Origin: Nanobdellota archaeon | Lineage (GTDB): Archaea > Nanobdellota > Nanobdellia > Parvarchaeales > Parvarchaeaceae | DNA: 33,186 nucleotides | Direction: 5' to 3' | Assembly: GCA_021800365.1 (NCBI GenBank) | Contig: JAJYZA010000002.1 | Coordinates: 1 to 33,186, forward strand | Shown here: positions 1 to 9,040 of the stretch, one piece after another | How the letters are laid out: each line of letters begins with the position of its first letter | Position numbering within the stretch: position 1 is the stretch's first letter | Translations under genes and position numbers: made by a program | The notes under the pieces: generated by a model | The model's database searches: none | Seen by the model: only the letters and a program-made list of their open reading frames with translations | What the model was told of the DNA's origin: nothing

Positions 1-10
1 TCTGTTTTAG

Positions 11-871
11 TCTACGGGAGGATTCACCGCAAAGAAGCTCGCAACTGCAGTAAAAATATTCTCCGACATGCAGAGCGATAAAGAATGTGTAAAATTTCTT
101 TCTTTTCCAGCCGACATAATTTCAACAGGAACTAGAGGAGTTATAAAAGACCTGGTAAAGAACAAGTTTGTCGATGTAATAATAACTACCTGTGGAATGA
201 TGGATCACGACTTAGCAAAAGTATGGAAAGATTATTATGGGGGTAGTGAAATTGCAAATGACGCGGAGCTAAGAGAGAATAAAATAAATCGTTTATATAA
301 TATTTTTATTCCGGATGAAAGTTATGGGTACATATTAGAAGACAAACTCATCCCTCTTTTGAGGCTAGCAGCGCAATCAAAAAAGGAGTACTCTACAAGT
401 GAGCTTATCTCGTTTATAGGCGAAAAGATAAAGGATGAGCCTAATGCAAAGGACTCTATAACTTACTGGGCATGGAAAAATAAGATACCTATAATAATAC
501 CGGGATTTACAGATGGCAGTTTCGGCTCTCAAATTTGGATGTACTCTCAGAAAGATAGGAATTTTAGAATAAATGCAATAGCAGATGAGAATGTTTTGTC
601 AGATATGGTATTTACTGCCAAGAAAAGCGGTGCACTGATGCTTGGCGGGGGGATATCCAAACACCATGTTATTTGGTGGAACCAGTTTAAAAAAGGGTTG
701 GATTATGCAATTTATATGACTACTGCAGTAGACTGGGACGGTAGCCTTTCCGGTGCGAAACTCGAAGAAGCAATATCATGGGGAAAAGTTAAACCTAAAG
801 CAAAGTACGTTAATGTCGAAGGCGACGTAACGATCTTACTTCCACTGCTTTATGGTGCATATTTGGGGTGA
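11..871 (+). CDS. dhs: Deoxyhypusine synthase, 5' end truncated or interrupted
   Basis: C-terminal GGGISKHHVIWWNQFKKGLDYAIYMTTAVDWDGSLSGAKLEEAISWGKV matches the DHS NAD/active-site Lys region. STGGFTAKKLATAVKIFSDM upstream of the ORF-track Met is also DHS-like and is preceded by an in-frame TAG at 8-10. Confidence 0.93.
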   Translation, partial: STGGFTAKKLATAVKIFSDMQSDKECVKFLSFPADIISTGTRGVIKDLVKNKFVDVIITTCGMMDHDLAKVWKDYYGGSEIANDAELRENKINRLYNIFIPDESYGYILEDKLIPLLRLAAQSKKEYSTSELISFIGEKIKDEPNAKDSITYWAWKNKIPIIIPGFTDGSFGSQIWMYSQKDRNFRINAIADENVLSDMVFTAKKSGALMLGGGISKHHVIWWNQFKKGLDYAIYMTTAVDWDGSLSGAKLEEAISWGKVKPKAKYVNVEGDVTILLPLLYGAYLG

Positions 872-876
872 ATTGT

Positions 877-1161
877 ATGAAAATAAGTGAAATAAGAGAC
901 GGAATGTCTAATGTTGAACTAACTGGTGAGATTGTAGAGATCTCAGAACCAAGAGAAGTAATAACTAAGTTTGGAAATACTTCTGTTGCAACAGCAAAGG
1001 TTAAAGATGATAGCGGCACTATAAATCTTTCTCTTTGGGGGAAGCAGATAAGCGCTGTAAAGGTAGGAGACAATATACATATTACTGGCGGATATACAAA
1101 ATCGTTTAGGGACGAAGTACAAGTAAATGTTGGTAAGCAAGGTTCATTACAGAAAGTTTAA
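877..1161 (+). CDS. OB-fold single-stranded nucleic-acid-binding protein (short RPA/SOSS-B-like)
   Basis: MKISEIRDGMSNVELTGEIVEISEPREV...VKDDSGTINLSLWGKQISAVKVGDNIHITGGYTK is a typical archaeal OB fold. The track start is GTG 868, overlapping the DHS stop; ATG 877 is also plausible. Confidence 0.8.
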   Translation: MKISEIRDGMSNVELTGEIVEISEPREVITKFGNTSVATAKVKDDSGTINLSLWGKQISAVKVGDNIHITGGYTKSFRDEVQVNVGKQGSLQKV

Positions 1162-1415
1162 ATTTCATGGCGGTCTTTTGCATCCGGTAATACTGGAAAT
1201 CAGTTACGCAGGAAAATGCAAAATACATAGATAAAGTTATGGTTCTTCTAGATAAAAAACGAACCCACACCATTTCACGTATATAACTAAATCTCCTAAG
1301 ATTGGATATTACGATATACTCAGTTCAGCTGCAAAGCCAACAGACTCCCACGCGCAACAAAGAAGGAGTAAGGCCATTATAAAGAAGTGTGTTTCGAGGT
1401 AAGTTGAGAAGCTTG

Positions 1416-2333
1416 TTAAGCCAGTGTTAAAGATTTGAATTCAGAAATCTTAACATCCTTTACAGTTAATGATAATAGATCATTGAACTTATTCGGGACA
1501 CCAGTTACGTCAAGTTCATACAGTCCGAAAGATAAGTCTCTTAATTTATTTTCTATACCTTCTTCCGGAGAAAATTTAAGTAATTTTTCGGCAGTTTTGT
1601 CAAAAAAAGTCGCCCGAATGCTCGAAAGACCATCGTCAAGTATTCCAGACACCATAAAAGTTTTTGATAATGCCTTATCACCGTGCTCTTCACATTTATC
1701 AGTCACCTTTTTTTTACAGATGTTGCATCTTACTAGGTATATGTTATTTGTGAAGAGTCTCACTAAAAAACATCTTATATGATAAAGTTTCGTGTCATCC
1801 TTTATTTCACTTAATTTTTGTAGGTTTACATCAGTCGTAGTTCTCTGATTCATCTTTTTCTTTATTTTTATGGCGCTGTTGCTGCCAATATTTATTTCAT
1901 AGCCGCCGCTGATTTTATTCTTCTTCGAATATGCATTTGCTATTGATATCTCGTCCCCAGGCATCGCAGAGCTCTCAATAGCGTCTATTTTTTTCGAGTC
2001 CCATATTACGGTGGCTATCGCTCCGCTTTGATCCTCAAGAACAAGATTCATTATCTTAGATTTTGCGCCTCTTACAGTTATTTGTCTCGATGGAAATTTT
2101 CTTTTTATCGTTGCATTAATATTAATGTGGTTTAGCTCACTACCAATATCAGCGATTTTATAAGCATTCCTTATAGGAACCACCCCATTCTCCGTTGCAA
2201 CCATTCTTAGCGCTGCACTTTCAGTTAAGTTCGGAAATTCAGATAGCTTATTTTTTATAAGTAAAAGGATGCGCTCTTTCGGCATACCAGTTTTTTCAGT
2301 AAGAGATTCAAACAGCCAATCTTCCGATTCCAT
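1416..2333 (-). CDS. Replication protein A-like ssDNA-binding protein with OB fold and zinc finger
   Basis: OB-fold pattern plus a C-x2-C...C-x2-H zinc-binding segment (RCNICKKKVTDKCEEHGDK) typical of archaeal RPA. Confidence 0.75.
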   Translation of the reverse strand: MESEDWLFESLTEKTGMPKERILLLIKNKLSEFPNLTESAALRMVATENGVVPIRNAYKIADIGSELNHININATIKRKFPSRQITVRGAKSKIMNLVLEDQSGAIATVIWDSKKIDAIESSAMPGDEISIANAYSKKNKISGGYEINIGSNSAIKIKKKMNQRTTTDVNLQKLSEIKDDTKLYHIRCFLVRLFTNNIYLVRCNICKKKVTDKCEEHGDKALSKTFMVSGILDDGLSSIRATFFDKTAEKLLKFSPEEGIENKLRDLSFGLYELDVTGVPNKFNDLLSLTVKDVKISEFKSLTLA

Positions 2334-3604
2334 TATTTTATTATACTATCTACAAGTTTCCCTATGCGTCTAAATACAGATTGATTGTGCCCCTCGTAAT
2401 ATACACGTATTAGTGGCTCGGTATTGGATTGTCTAAATAGCATAAATCCCCCGTCTAGATTAATTTTTATCCCATCAATCTTTATTTGGTGCTTGTATCC
2501 TTTTAATTTTTTTACCATTGCATTCATCTTATTTCTTATGTCTTTTTCGTTTGTGAATTTTAATGAGATATTCTTATAGTAAATCTTAGGAAATTCATCA
2601 ATAAGCTTACTAAGTTTTTTATTAGTCGTATTCAATACCTTGCCTATTAGTAGACCAGTAAGTATTCCGTCAGAGAACGGGTAATACTCTCCGAAATAGA
2701 AATGGGAGGCGCTTTCTACTCCAAAATCGTATTTGCCAGTTTTCATTTCAATTTCAACGTTTGGCCTCCCGGTTTTTACATATTTTACTTTTGAGTATGC
2801 TTCTAGCCTACTGGAACAAGCGATAGTAGCAACAGTTCTTTTTAATGCAAGGTGCTTTAGCAGTACCATTGAGGTAACCATTGGATCCAATGCTCGTCCT
2901 AAGTCATCCACCACCATAGCTCTATCGCCGTCTGCATCCAGCTGTATACCAAAATCAAGTTTATCCTTTTTTACAAGTTTACCTAAGTCTTTACAATTTT
3001 CTATTGAAGGCTCGGGTATCTTACCATAAAAATCACTAGAAGGCGAGGTGCGTAATTCAGATACTTTATATCCTAGTAATTTGAATACATATGGAGCGAT
3101 GAATGTTGTAGCACCCCCCATAGAGTCTATACCAACTCGGATATTGCAGCGATTTAATTTTTTTGTTATATACTCTATGTACTCTTTATCATATTCAAAA
3201 GGGATTGGTTTCCCAAATTTGGAGAAAAACTTTTTATGTGTATATATTTTTTTAGTTTTTTCTGGCGTAAGAGTTACGCCATTTACGTATGTAAGGATAC
3301 CTGTATACTCCTTCGGGTTGTGCGAAGCGCTTATGCATATGCCGCATGCGTTCTCCTTGAACGAAGCGAAAGACGAGACGGTAACAGGTCCCATTCCGAG
3401 TTCATATACAGTAGCACCGCTTCTAATTAGACCATTAGTAAATGCTTCTTTTATGTTTATGCTGCCTATCCTGTTATCATAATTAAGAAAGATTTTTTTT
3501 CCACGCAACTGCGTAGCCAACGCTCTGCCTATATCGAAAGCATTATTTTCATTTAATTCCGATGGGTAAATTCCGCGCACATCATATTTTCTAAATATTT
3601 CCAT
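2333..3604 (-). CDS. Phosphomannomutase/phosphoglucomutase (alpha-D-phosphohexomutase family)
   Basis: KYDVRGIYPSEL N-terminus, phosphoserine loop CISASHNPKEYTG, metal loop LDADGDRAMVVD, C-terminal SNTEPLIRVYYEG. Confidence 0.93.
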   Translation of the reverse strand: MEIFRKYDVRGIYPSELNENNAFDIGRALATQLRGKKIFLNYDNRIGSINIKEAFTNGLIRSGATVYELGMGPVTVSSFASFKENACGICISASHNPKEYTGILTYVNGVTLTPEKTKKIYTHKKFFSKFGKPIPFEYDKEYIEYITKKLNRCNIRVGIDSMGGATTFIAPYVFKLLGYKVSELRTSPSSDFYGKIPEPSIENCKDLGKLVKKDKLDFGIQLDADGDRAMVVDDLGRALDPMVTSMVLLKHLALKRTVATIACSSRLEAYSKVKYVKTGRPNVEIEMKTGKYDFGVESASHFYFGEYYPFSDGILTGLLIGKVLNTTNKKLSKLIDEFPKIYYKNISLKFTNEKDIRNKMNAMVKKLKGYKHQIKIDGIKINLDGGFMLFRQSNTEPLIRVYYEGHNQSVFRRIGKLVDSIIK

Positions 3605-3767
3605 AGGCGTATATTAATTCAAGTAGATAGTGAATAAGATACAATTTTCGTATTTATATGTTCTATATCGCATCTTCATTGTTTGTTCTTAGAGTTGGCT
3701 TCTCATATAAATTCGCTTACTTTTTGGTCATTTTGATATTTTCTTTTTCATTATAAATAATCTTCCA

Positions 3768-3920
3768 CTAAGTAAAACATTCATCACAAAAGTAAATTAT
3801 GCTCTGCGGGGTGCCGCCGATGATTTTACGATCCACCATCTCTGTTAATGTAAGTGCATGAGCGTATATTGTGGGTATGTCTCCGGAAATCTAAAATCTT
3901 TTACATTCATCTTCTTCCAT
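3768..3920 (-). pseudogene. Small ORF interrupted by an in-frame TAG: MEEDECKRF[TAG]ISGDIPTIYAHALTLTEMVDRKIIGGTPQSIIYFCDECFT
   Basis: ATG at 3920, 39 nt past the aRF1 stop. Internal TAG at 3893-3891, then 40 open codons of protein-like sequence ending in TAG. Not in the ORF track because of its length and the stop. Confidence 0.35.
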
Positions 3921-3959
3921 GTTAATTACTTAGATTTTATACTATTTTGACCCGCGCCA

Positions 3960-5051
3960 TCAGGCCACTTTAGAAGGTCGCTTAAGTATCGCAGCTATAC
4001 CGCCAAGATTGTATAACTGTGATCCGTCGCTGGAGTCTTTTGATATAAATTCAACTTTTATGTTTTGCTCCTTTGCCTTGTAATAAAACTCGTTCTTCTT
4101 TATATCATCAAGGCCGGAGGATATTAATAATAACTCTATATTTCCCCCGTTTAGTTCTCTAAGGACCGGGTTTTCTCCATAAACTGTCAAGTTATCATTG
4201 CGTGCTATACTCGCCATAATGCGCTGGACGTATTCCTTCTCTATGACTACCCTCTCGTTGGCAAGAACATCCCGGCTTTTTTCAACCAATTCTTTTAGCC
4301 CGCTCTCATCAGTGTAGCTTATGCTTTTTATACCCTTTATCTTGTTCTTAAGTGCAGTTATTAGATACCCGCTATCAATAAAATTTTCTTTGGCAGGTCC
4401 GGGCCCCCCGACTATTATTCCACTAATCTCTTTCTCAAAAAACAGCGCTTTTGCGGTGTCAGCGACCTCTTTATAAAAATCTCTTATCAATCCTTCGCGT
4501 TCTCTAGAAAATCTCATAGCCGACTGTCCCCCCTTTGAAAATTTTCCAGGTACAAGTGATTTTAAATGTTTAAGGGTGCTTATTCTTGCGCCTTCTAGAA
4601 GGCCAAATGTGGCTTCACGATTGTCTAAAACTATTAGCCCGTACGAGTTTTCTTGTTCGTACATAGCCTTTAGCGGTTCAACGATAAATCTTTGGTCACA
4701 ACGGTAAAGTCTTATTTCAGATTTTTGAGGTGGTTCGACTTCCCATACGCGTATATCCGGTTCTCCCTCTTTTTCAGAGATATTGCCACAAAAAACCACA
4801 AGCCCATTTTGAGGAGTAACGCCTATCAAACGTAGTTCATTTGATATCTTCTCGAGAGCATCAATCACATTTTTTCTATTGTTTCTGTCTTTTATGTTAG
4901 ACGCGGTACTTTTTTCATTTGCAAGTTGGCTTCTTATTATATCTAGACTAAATCCGGTCGGGACATAGACGGTAACCAATTCGGTATGTCTTCCCTTTAT
5001 ACCTTCCAGATATTTTATTAAATTAAGAGTTTCGAATTCGTCCATCGCCAT
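3960..5051 (-). CDS. prf1: Peptide chain release factor subunit 1 (aRF1)
   Basis: GGQ motif (KFSKGGQSAMRFSREREGLIRDFYKEVAD) and a TASNIKD segment at the NIKS position; ends TGA. Confidence 0.95.
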   Translation of the reverse strand: MAMDEFETLNLIKYLEGIKGRHTELVTVYVPTGFSLDIIRSQLANEKSTASNIKDRNNRKNVIDALEKISNELRLIGVTPQNGLVVFCGNISEKEGEPDIRVWEVEPPQKSEIRLYRCDQRFIVEPLKAMYEQENSYGLIVLDNREATFGLLEGARISTLKHLKSLVPGKFSKGGQSAMRFSREREGLIRDFYKEVADTAKALFFEKEISGIIVGGPGPAKENFIDSGYLITALKNKIKGIKSISYTDESGLKELVEKSRDVLANERVVIEKEYVQRIMASIARNDNLTVYGENPVLRELNGGNIELLLISSGLDDIKKNEFYYKAKEQNIKVEFISKDSSDGSQLYNLGGIAAILKRPSKVA

Positions 5052-5061
5052 AAACCCGCTA

Positions 5062-6255
5062 TCAGCAGACAGAAACTTTTCCGGAGAGAATTTCTTTTGT
5101 TAACTCATCTATCCTCGAGAGCTCATCATTTATTAATTCAGTAACTCTTTTCTTTATGTCATCACTTATTTTTTCATTTGTTTCCACCGCTATAGCCAAT
5201 GGATTATCAAGCGGCGTTCCAATTCTACCGACCATCCTTACGTTTATCGGAAGATTAAAAGTCTTGTATATTTTTTGCGCCAGTTTAACAGACAATAGAT
5301 TATATATTTTTCCGACATGGTTAATTGGATTTTTTCCAGCCGAGGCTTCTAGACTCATAGGCCTATTTGGAGTTATTAATCCGTTAACTCTGTTGCCTCT
5401 GCCAACTGCACCATCATCGCCGTGTTCAGCGCTTGATCCCGTAACCGTTAAATAACAACCATTCACACCAAGACTTGGCTTATCCATCGCATTTATTACG
5501 ATTTTTATTTTTCTTTCGAGTTGCGTATAACCAAACTTTTTAGTTATCTCAGCCAATAGCTCCGTCTTCTTATTACGATAGTCAGATGCCGAATTAACAT
5601 ACTTATCTATGAAGGCCATCGCGATTGTAATGTCAATTTTTTGGTTCTTTCTAACGCACATGACTTTTATGTCTTCTCCAGAGAACGGAAATTTATGTTT
5701 GAACTCTTTAGAATTAGCGTATCTCTCTATTTCAAGTGCAAGGTTTTCCGTTTCGCTAAATGGTGCATAACCGACGCCAAATGAGGTGTCATTAGAACCT
5801 ATCTTGCCTTTCCTTTCAAAAGCGCTTGAAAGGTTGGCAGATCCACTTTTTGTTTCAAAGAAATACTCTATCGAATCTGGGTTGAGAAAGCGAAGATTTT
5901 TAGAAATCCACGAATTTGAAGCAGCTACGGCAATCTCACGCACCGGTATTTCATTTCCGTTGAAATCGTCGGTTGCTCTACCTGAAAATAATATTGAAAT
6001 CGGTTTTATGACCTTTCCACCACCAAATGCAGGTGCAGTCTTTCCGCCTATGACTTCAAGCTTATCTACATTGTGGTGCAAAACTCTTCCAAATTTTTCA
6101 AGATAATAAGCGGATAGGGATCTTGAGAATTCTTCCGCGATAGAATCAGCGATATAGTCCGGGTGCCCAAGCCCCTTTCTTTCTACTATCTCGATTTTTT
6201 GTTTCTCTATTGGAGTGTACCGACTTTTATATACTATGATATTTTTCGTTGACAT
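5062..6255 (-). CDS. mat: Archaeal-type S-adenosylmethionine synthetase
   Basis: KIEIVERKGLGHPDYIADSIAEEFSRSL, GGGKVIKPISILFSGRAT and SSAEHGDDGAVGRGNRVNGLITPNRPMSLEASAGKNPINHVGKIYN are diagnostic of archaeal MAT. Confidence 0.96.
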   Translation of the reverse strand: MSTKNIIVYKSRYTPIEKQKIEIVERKGLGHPDYIADSIAEEFSRSLSAYYLEKFGRVLHHNVDKLEVIGGKTAPAFGGGKVIKPISILFSGRATDDFNGNEIPVREIAVAASNSWISKNLRFLNPDSIEYFFETKSGSANLSSAFERKGKIGSNDTSFGVGYAPFSETENLALEIERYANSKEFKHKFPFSGEDIKVMCVRKNQKIDITIAMAFIDKYVNSASDYRNKKTELLAEITKKFGYTQLERKIKIVINAMDKPSLGVNGCYLTVTGSSAEHGDDGAVGRGNRVNGLITPNRPMSLEASAGKNPINHVGKIYNLLSVKLAQKIYKTFNLPINVRMVGRIGTPLDNPLAIAVETNEKISDDIKKRVTELINDELSRIDELTKEILSGKVSVC

Positions 6256-6317
6256 ACATTATCTACTCGGTATTTTATACTATTAAAATATATTAATCTA
6301 TACAGATAAGTCTAGAT

Positions 6318-6866
6318 ATGACATTAATGACCTATCTATATGCTTTTGCCGCAATAGGTGTAGTGGTTTTATACGTATTTTTTGGAGTAAATCTCATATG
6401 GGCAATCGGCTATCTTGTGATACTATTGATAGTCGGGATTATGCCAAAGAAGATAACTGTGGAAGCTATAGTTGCCGCCATACTTATCGGCGCAGGACTA
6501 TTTAGCGCCTCTATAGGACAAAGTAGCGTATCAACTATTGTAACTGCATTTTTAATTCTTGCAGCGGGAGTGCCTGGGATCGCTGTTTATCTAGTGACAA
6601 CTACGTTTTTTGGTGGTTACTCGACAGTGCATATAATATCCATATTGCCTGCGTCTATAGGGATTATTCTGCTCATCCTGCATATAGTGCGATATATTTT
6701 AACTAGGATAATCTTTGTTACTTTCTGGATACCCATCTTAGATTTGTTGCCAATAATTATAGACGCCATAATAATTATAGTAATGGCGTATCTTACGTTT
6801 ACGAATGCAGCCGTTATATATCCCATAATACAGAGCGGAGTTACCAATCTGGTTAAACTTATATAA
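6318..6866 (+). CDS. Polytopic membrane protein of unknown function
   Basis: Very hydrophobic, Ile/Val/Leu-rich, several predicted TM stretches; no recognised motif. Confidence 0.7.
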   Translation: MTLMTYLYAFAAIGVVVLYVFFGVNLIWAIGYLVILLIVGIMPKKITVEAIVAAILIGAGLFSASIGQSSVSTIVTAFLILAAGVPGIAVYLVTTTFFGGYSTVHIISILPASIGIILLILHIVRYILTRIIFVTFWIPILDLLPIIIDAIIIIVMAYLTFTNAAVIYPIIQSGVTNLVKLI

Positions 6867-6931
6867 ATATGAAAATTGCTTATTTTGCATTTGCTTATAT
6901 TTTAATATATGCGCCTAATATGAATAAGTAC

Positions 6932-7022
6932 GGGCCAGTAGCTTAGCATGGTTGGAGCGTTCGACTGATAATAAGATTTATCTGATATCGAAAGGTCCTG
7001 AGTTCAAATCTCAGCTGGCCCA
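6932..7022 (+). tRNA. tRNA-Ile(GAU) with a 16-nt intron at 37/38 (intron 6971-6986)
   Basis: Acceptor GGGCCAG/CTGGCCC, T arm CTGAG-TTCAAAT-CTCAG, anticodon stem TTCGA/TCGAA, loop CTGATA|intron|A. BHB core has one U-U mismatch. Confidence 0.92.
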
Positions 7023-7086
7023 AATTTATAATAATTAACCCTCAACTCGGATCAAAAGTATATAATTTCGGTCTTTTTAGTATTCT

Positions 7087-7359
7087 TTACTTAGTATAAT
7101 GATGTAAGGAGTGTTGTCGATTCAACTTTCTTCGTACTGCATATTTGGCGGCTATTAAGAATTCCTCCACTAAAAACATAAGGGCAAGTTCTATTAGCGC
7201 AAGTATCGCAGTAGCAAGTAACAAGTTAAATATCCCATTCATTTTTAAAAAACCAAAATAAATCAGGGCAGATTCTTCTATAAGAGAAACTATTATCGCC
7301 GATAATGTAAGCTCAACGGTAACTTTTCTTAAGCTTTTTCCAAAAAGAGGACTGTACAT
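7087..7359 (-). CDS. Small membrane protein, hypothetical
   Basis: 90-aa ORF with two hydrophobic segments between two tRNA genes; no recognised family. Confidence 0.5.
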   Translation of the reverse strand: MYSPLFGKSLRKVTVELTLSAIIVSLIEESALIYFGFLKMNGIFNLLLATAILALIELALMFLVEEFLIAAKYAVRRKLNRQHSLHHYTK

Positions 7360-7443
7360 ACTCTAAATATGTTGATAAACATCGACACGCTTAAATACGT
7401 TTTGTTTATGTTTAAGATAGTTTTTAACCCATAAACAGATTTA

Positions 7444-7516
7444 TGGACCGAGAGGGATTCGAACCCTCGGTCTCTTGCATGCAAGGCAAGCGCGTTACCA
7501 ATTGCGCCATCGGCCC
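7444..7516 (-). tRNA. tRNA-Ala(UGC), intronless
   Basis: Reverse strand GGGCCGA...TCGGTCC with the G3:U70 alanine identity pair; anticodon arm CTTGC-CTTGCAT-GCAAG; T arm GAGGG-TTCGAAT-CCCTC; discriminator A. Confidence 0.95.
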
Positions 7517-7611
7517 ACGAGTTATAATCTTAATAAAAAATGTCCAAATATAAGTGTATTAGTATGGGAGCAAACTATTTAATAGAGTAATACATAAAGA
7601 ATTTGGCTTTT

Positions 7612-9000
7612 ATGGAGATAAAACAGCTATTGACTTTTGATGATGTTCTCTTGGTTCCGATTGTATCCTCTATTTCATCTAGAAAGGACACTGATATGTC
7701 CTCAAACCTCACCGAGAAAATACGACTCTCTATACCGATAATTAGTGCGAACATGGATACGGTTACTGAAGCTACAATGGCTATAACCATGGCAAGACTC
7801 GGGGGCGTCGGTGTTGTACATCGCTTTAATACCATCGAGGCCGAAGCGGACGAAATAAGAAAAGTGAAACGTGAACAGAATGTAATTATAGATAAACCGT
7901 ACTCAATCTCTCCAGATTACACCCTTAAGCAATTAAAGGAGCTTGCAGAAGAAAAGAGCGTTACCGGTTTTCCCGTCGTTAACAATAATAAATTAGTTGG
8001 GATAATCACAAAGAGAGATTTTCAGTTTGAAACCGACGATAACAAAAAAGTAAGTGAGCTCATGACAAAAGACGTAATATCGGCAAAGGTCGGCATCTCA
8101 ACAGAAGAAGCAAAAAAGATACTCAATAAAAACAGGATAGAGAAGCTACCGTTAATTGATAAATTCAATAATCTTACGGCGATGATAACCTCAAAAGACA
8201 TCGTAATAGCTGAAAGTTATAGTTCCGCATCCAAAGATAAAAATGGTAGGTTAATTGTAGGCGGAGCAGTAGGGATAGGCCAAGATTACGAGATGAGAAC
8301 TAAAGCAATAATAGATGCTGGCGCCGACTTTGTGGTCGTTGACGTCGCGAATGGCTATTTAGAAAAGACTGCGGAAGTTGTTAAATCGATAAAAAAGAAA
8401 TTTGGTACGGACGTTATAGCCGGTAATGTAGCTACAAAAGAGGGCGTGATAAATCTGAAAAAAGCCGGCGCGGATTGTGTAAAAATCGGCATAGGGCCAG
8501 GCGGAGCCTGCTTAACGCGACCCGTAGCAGGTGTTGGCTATCCACAATTAAGTGCAATATTAGAATGTGCAAATAATGGAATAAATATAATTGCAGATGG
8601 GGGTATAATAAAATCCGCAGATTTGTCAAAAGCTATCGCGGCGGGCGCAGATATCGTTATGATAGGCGGGATGTTCGCCGGAACGGATGAGAGCCCAGGT
8701 AGTATAGTCACAAAAGCCGGTACAAACTATAAATTTTATAGAGGGATGGCGTCGATTAATGCTTTTGCAGATAAATCTTCAAAGCTGAATGAGGATTCAC
8801 ACCTTGAAGGTTATACCCCAGAAGGTACAGAAACACTAGTTCCTTACAAAGGCAGTGTAACTAAGATAGTAAATAATTTAATCGGGGGACTAAGATCGGC
8901 AATGACTTATCTAAATTCTAGAAACTTGTCTGATTTAAGGAAAAAGGCGAAGTTTGTTAGATTAACCGAGGCAGGCAAAAAAGAAAGTAAATATACATAA
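7612..9000 (+). CDS. guaB: IMP dehydrogenase/GMP reductase family protein with CBS-domain insert
   Basis: [11 protein letters not shown]-terminus, two CBS-like repeats, [20 protein letters not shown] catalytic loop, IADGGI, YRGMASI, VPYKGSV. ATG 7612 preferred over TTG 7603. Confidence 0.9.
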   Translation: MEIKQLLTFDDVLLVPIVSSISSRKDTDMSSNLTEKIRLSIPIISANMDTVTEATMAITMARLGGVGVVHRFNTIEAEADEIRKVKREQNVIIDKPYSISPDYTLKQLKELAEEKSVTGFPVVNNNKLVGIITKRDFQFETDDNKKVSELMTKDVISAKVGISTEEAKKILNKNRIEKLPLIDKFNNLTAMITSKDIVIAESYSSASKDKNGRLIVGGAVGIGQDYEMRTKAIIDAGADFVVVDVANGYLEKTAEVVKSIKKKFGTDVIAGNVATKEGVINLKKAGADCVKIGIGPGGACLTRPVAGVGYPQLSAILECANNGINIIADGGIIKSADLSKAIAAGADIVMIGGMFAGTDESPGSIVTKAGTNYKFYRGMASINAFADKSSKLNEDSHLEGYTPEGTETLVPYKGSVTKIVNNLIGGLRSAMTYLNSRNLSDLRKKAKFVRLTEAGKKESKYT

Positions 9001-9040
9001 GTACGTAATCTCGTTTTCGAAAAATAAAATTTAACAATTA

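Noticed and set aside
3048-3482. Plus-strand ORFs 3048-3482 and 3236-3430
   Set aside because: Antisense shadows of the phosphohexomutase gene.
5786-6106. Plus-strand ORFs at 5156-5455 and 5786-6106
   Set aside because: Antisense to SAM synthetase; no independent support.
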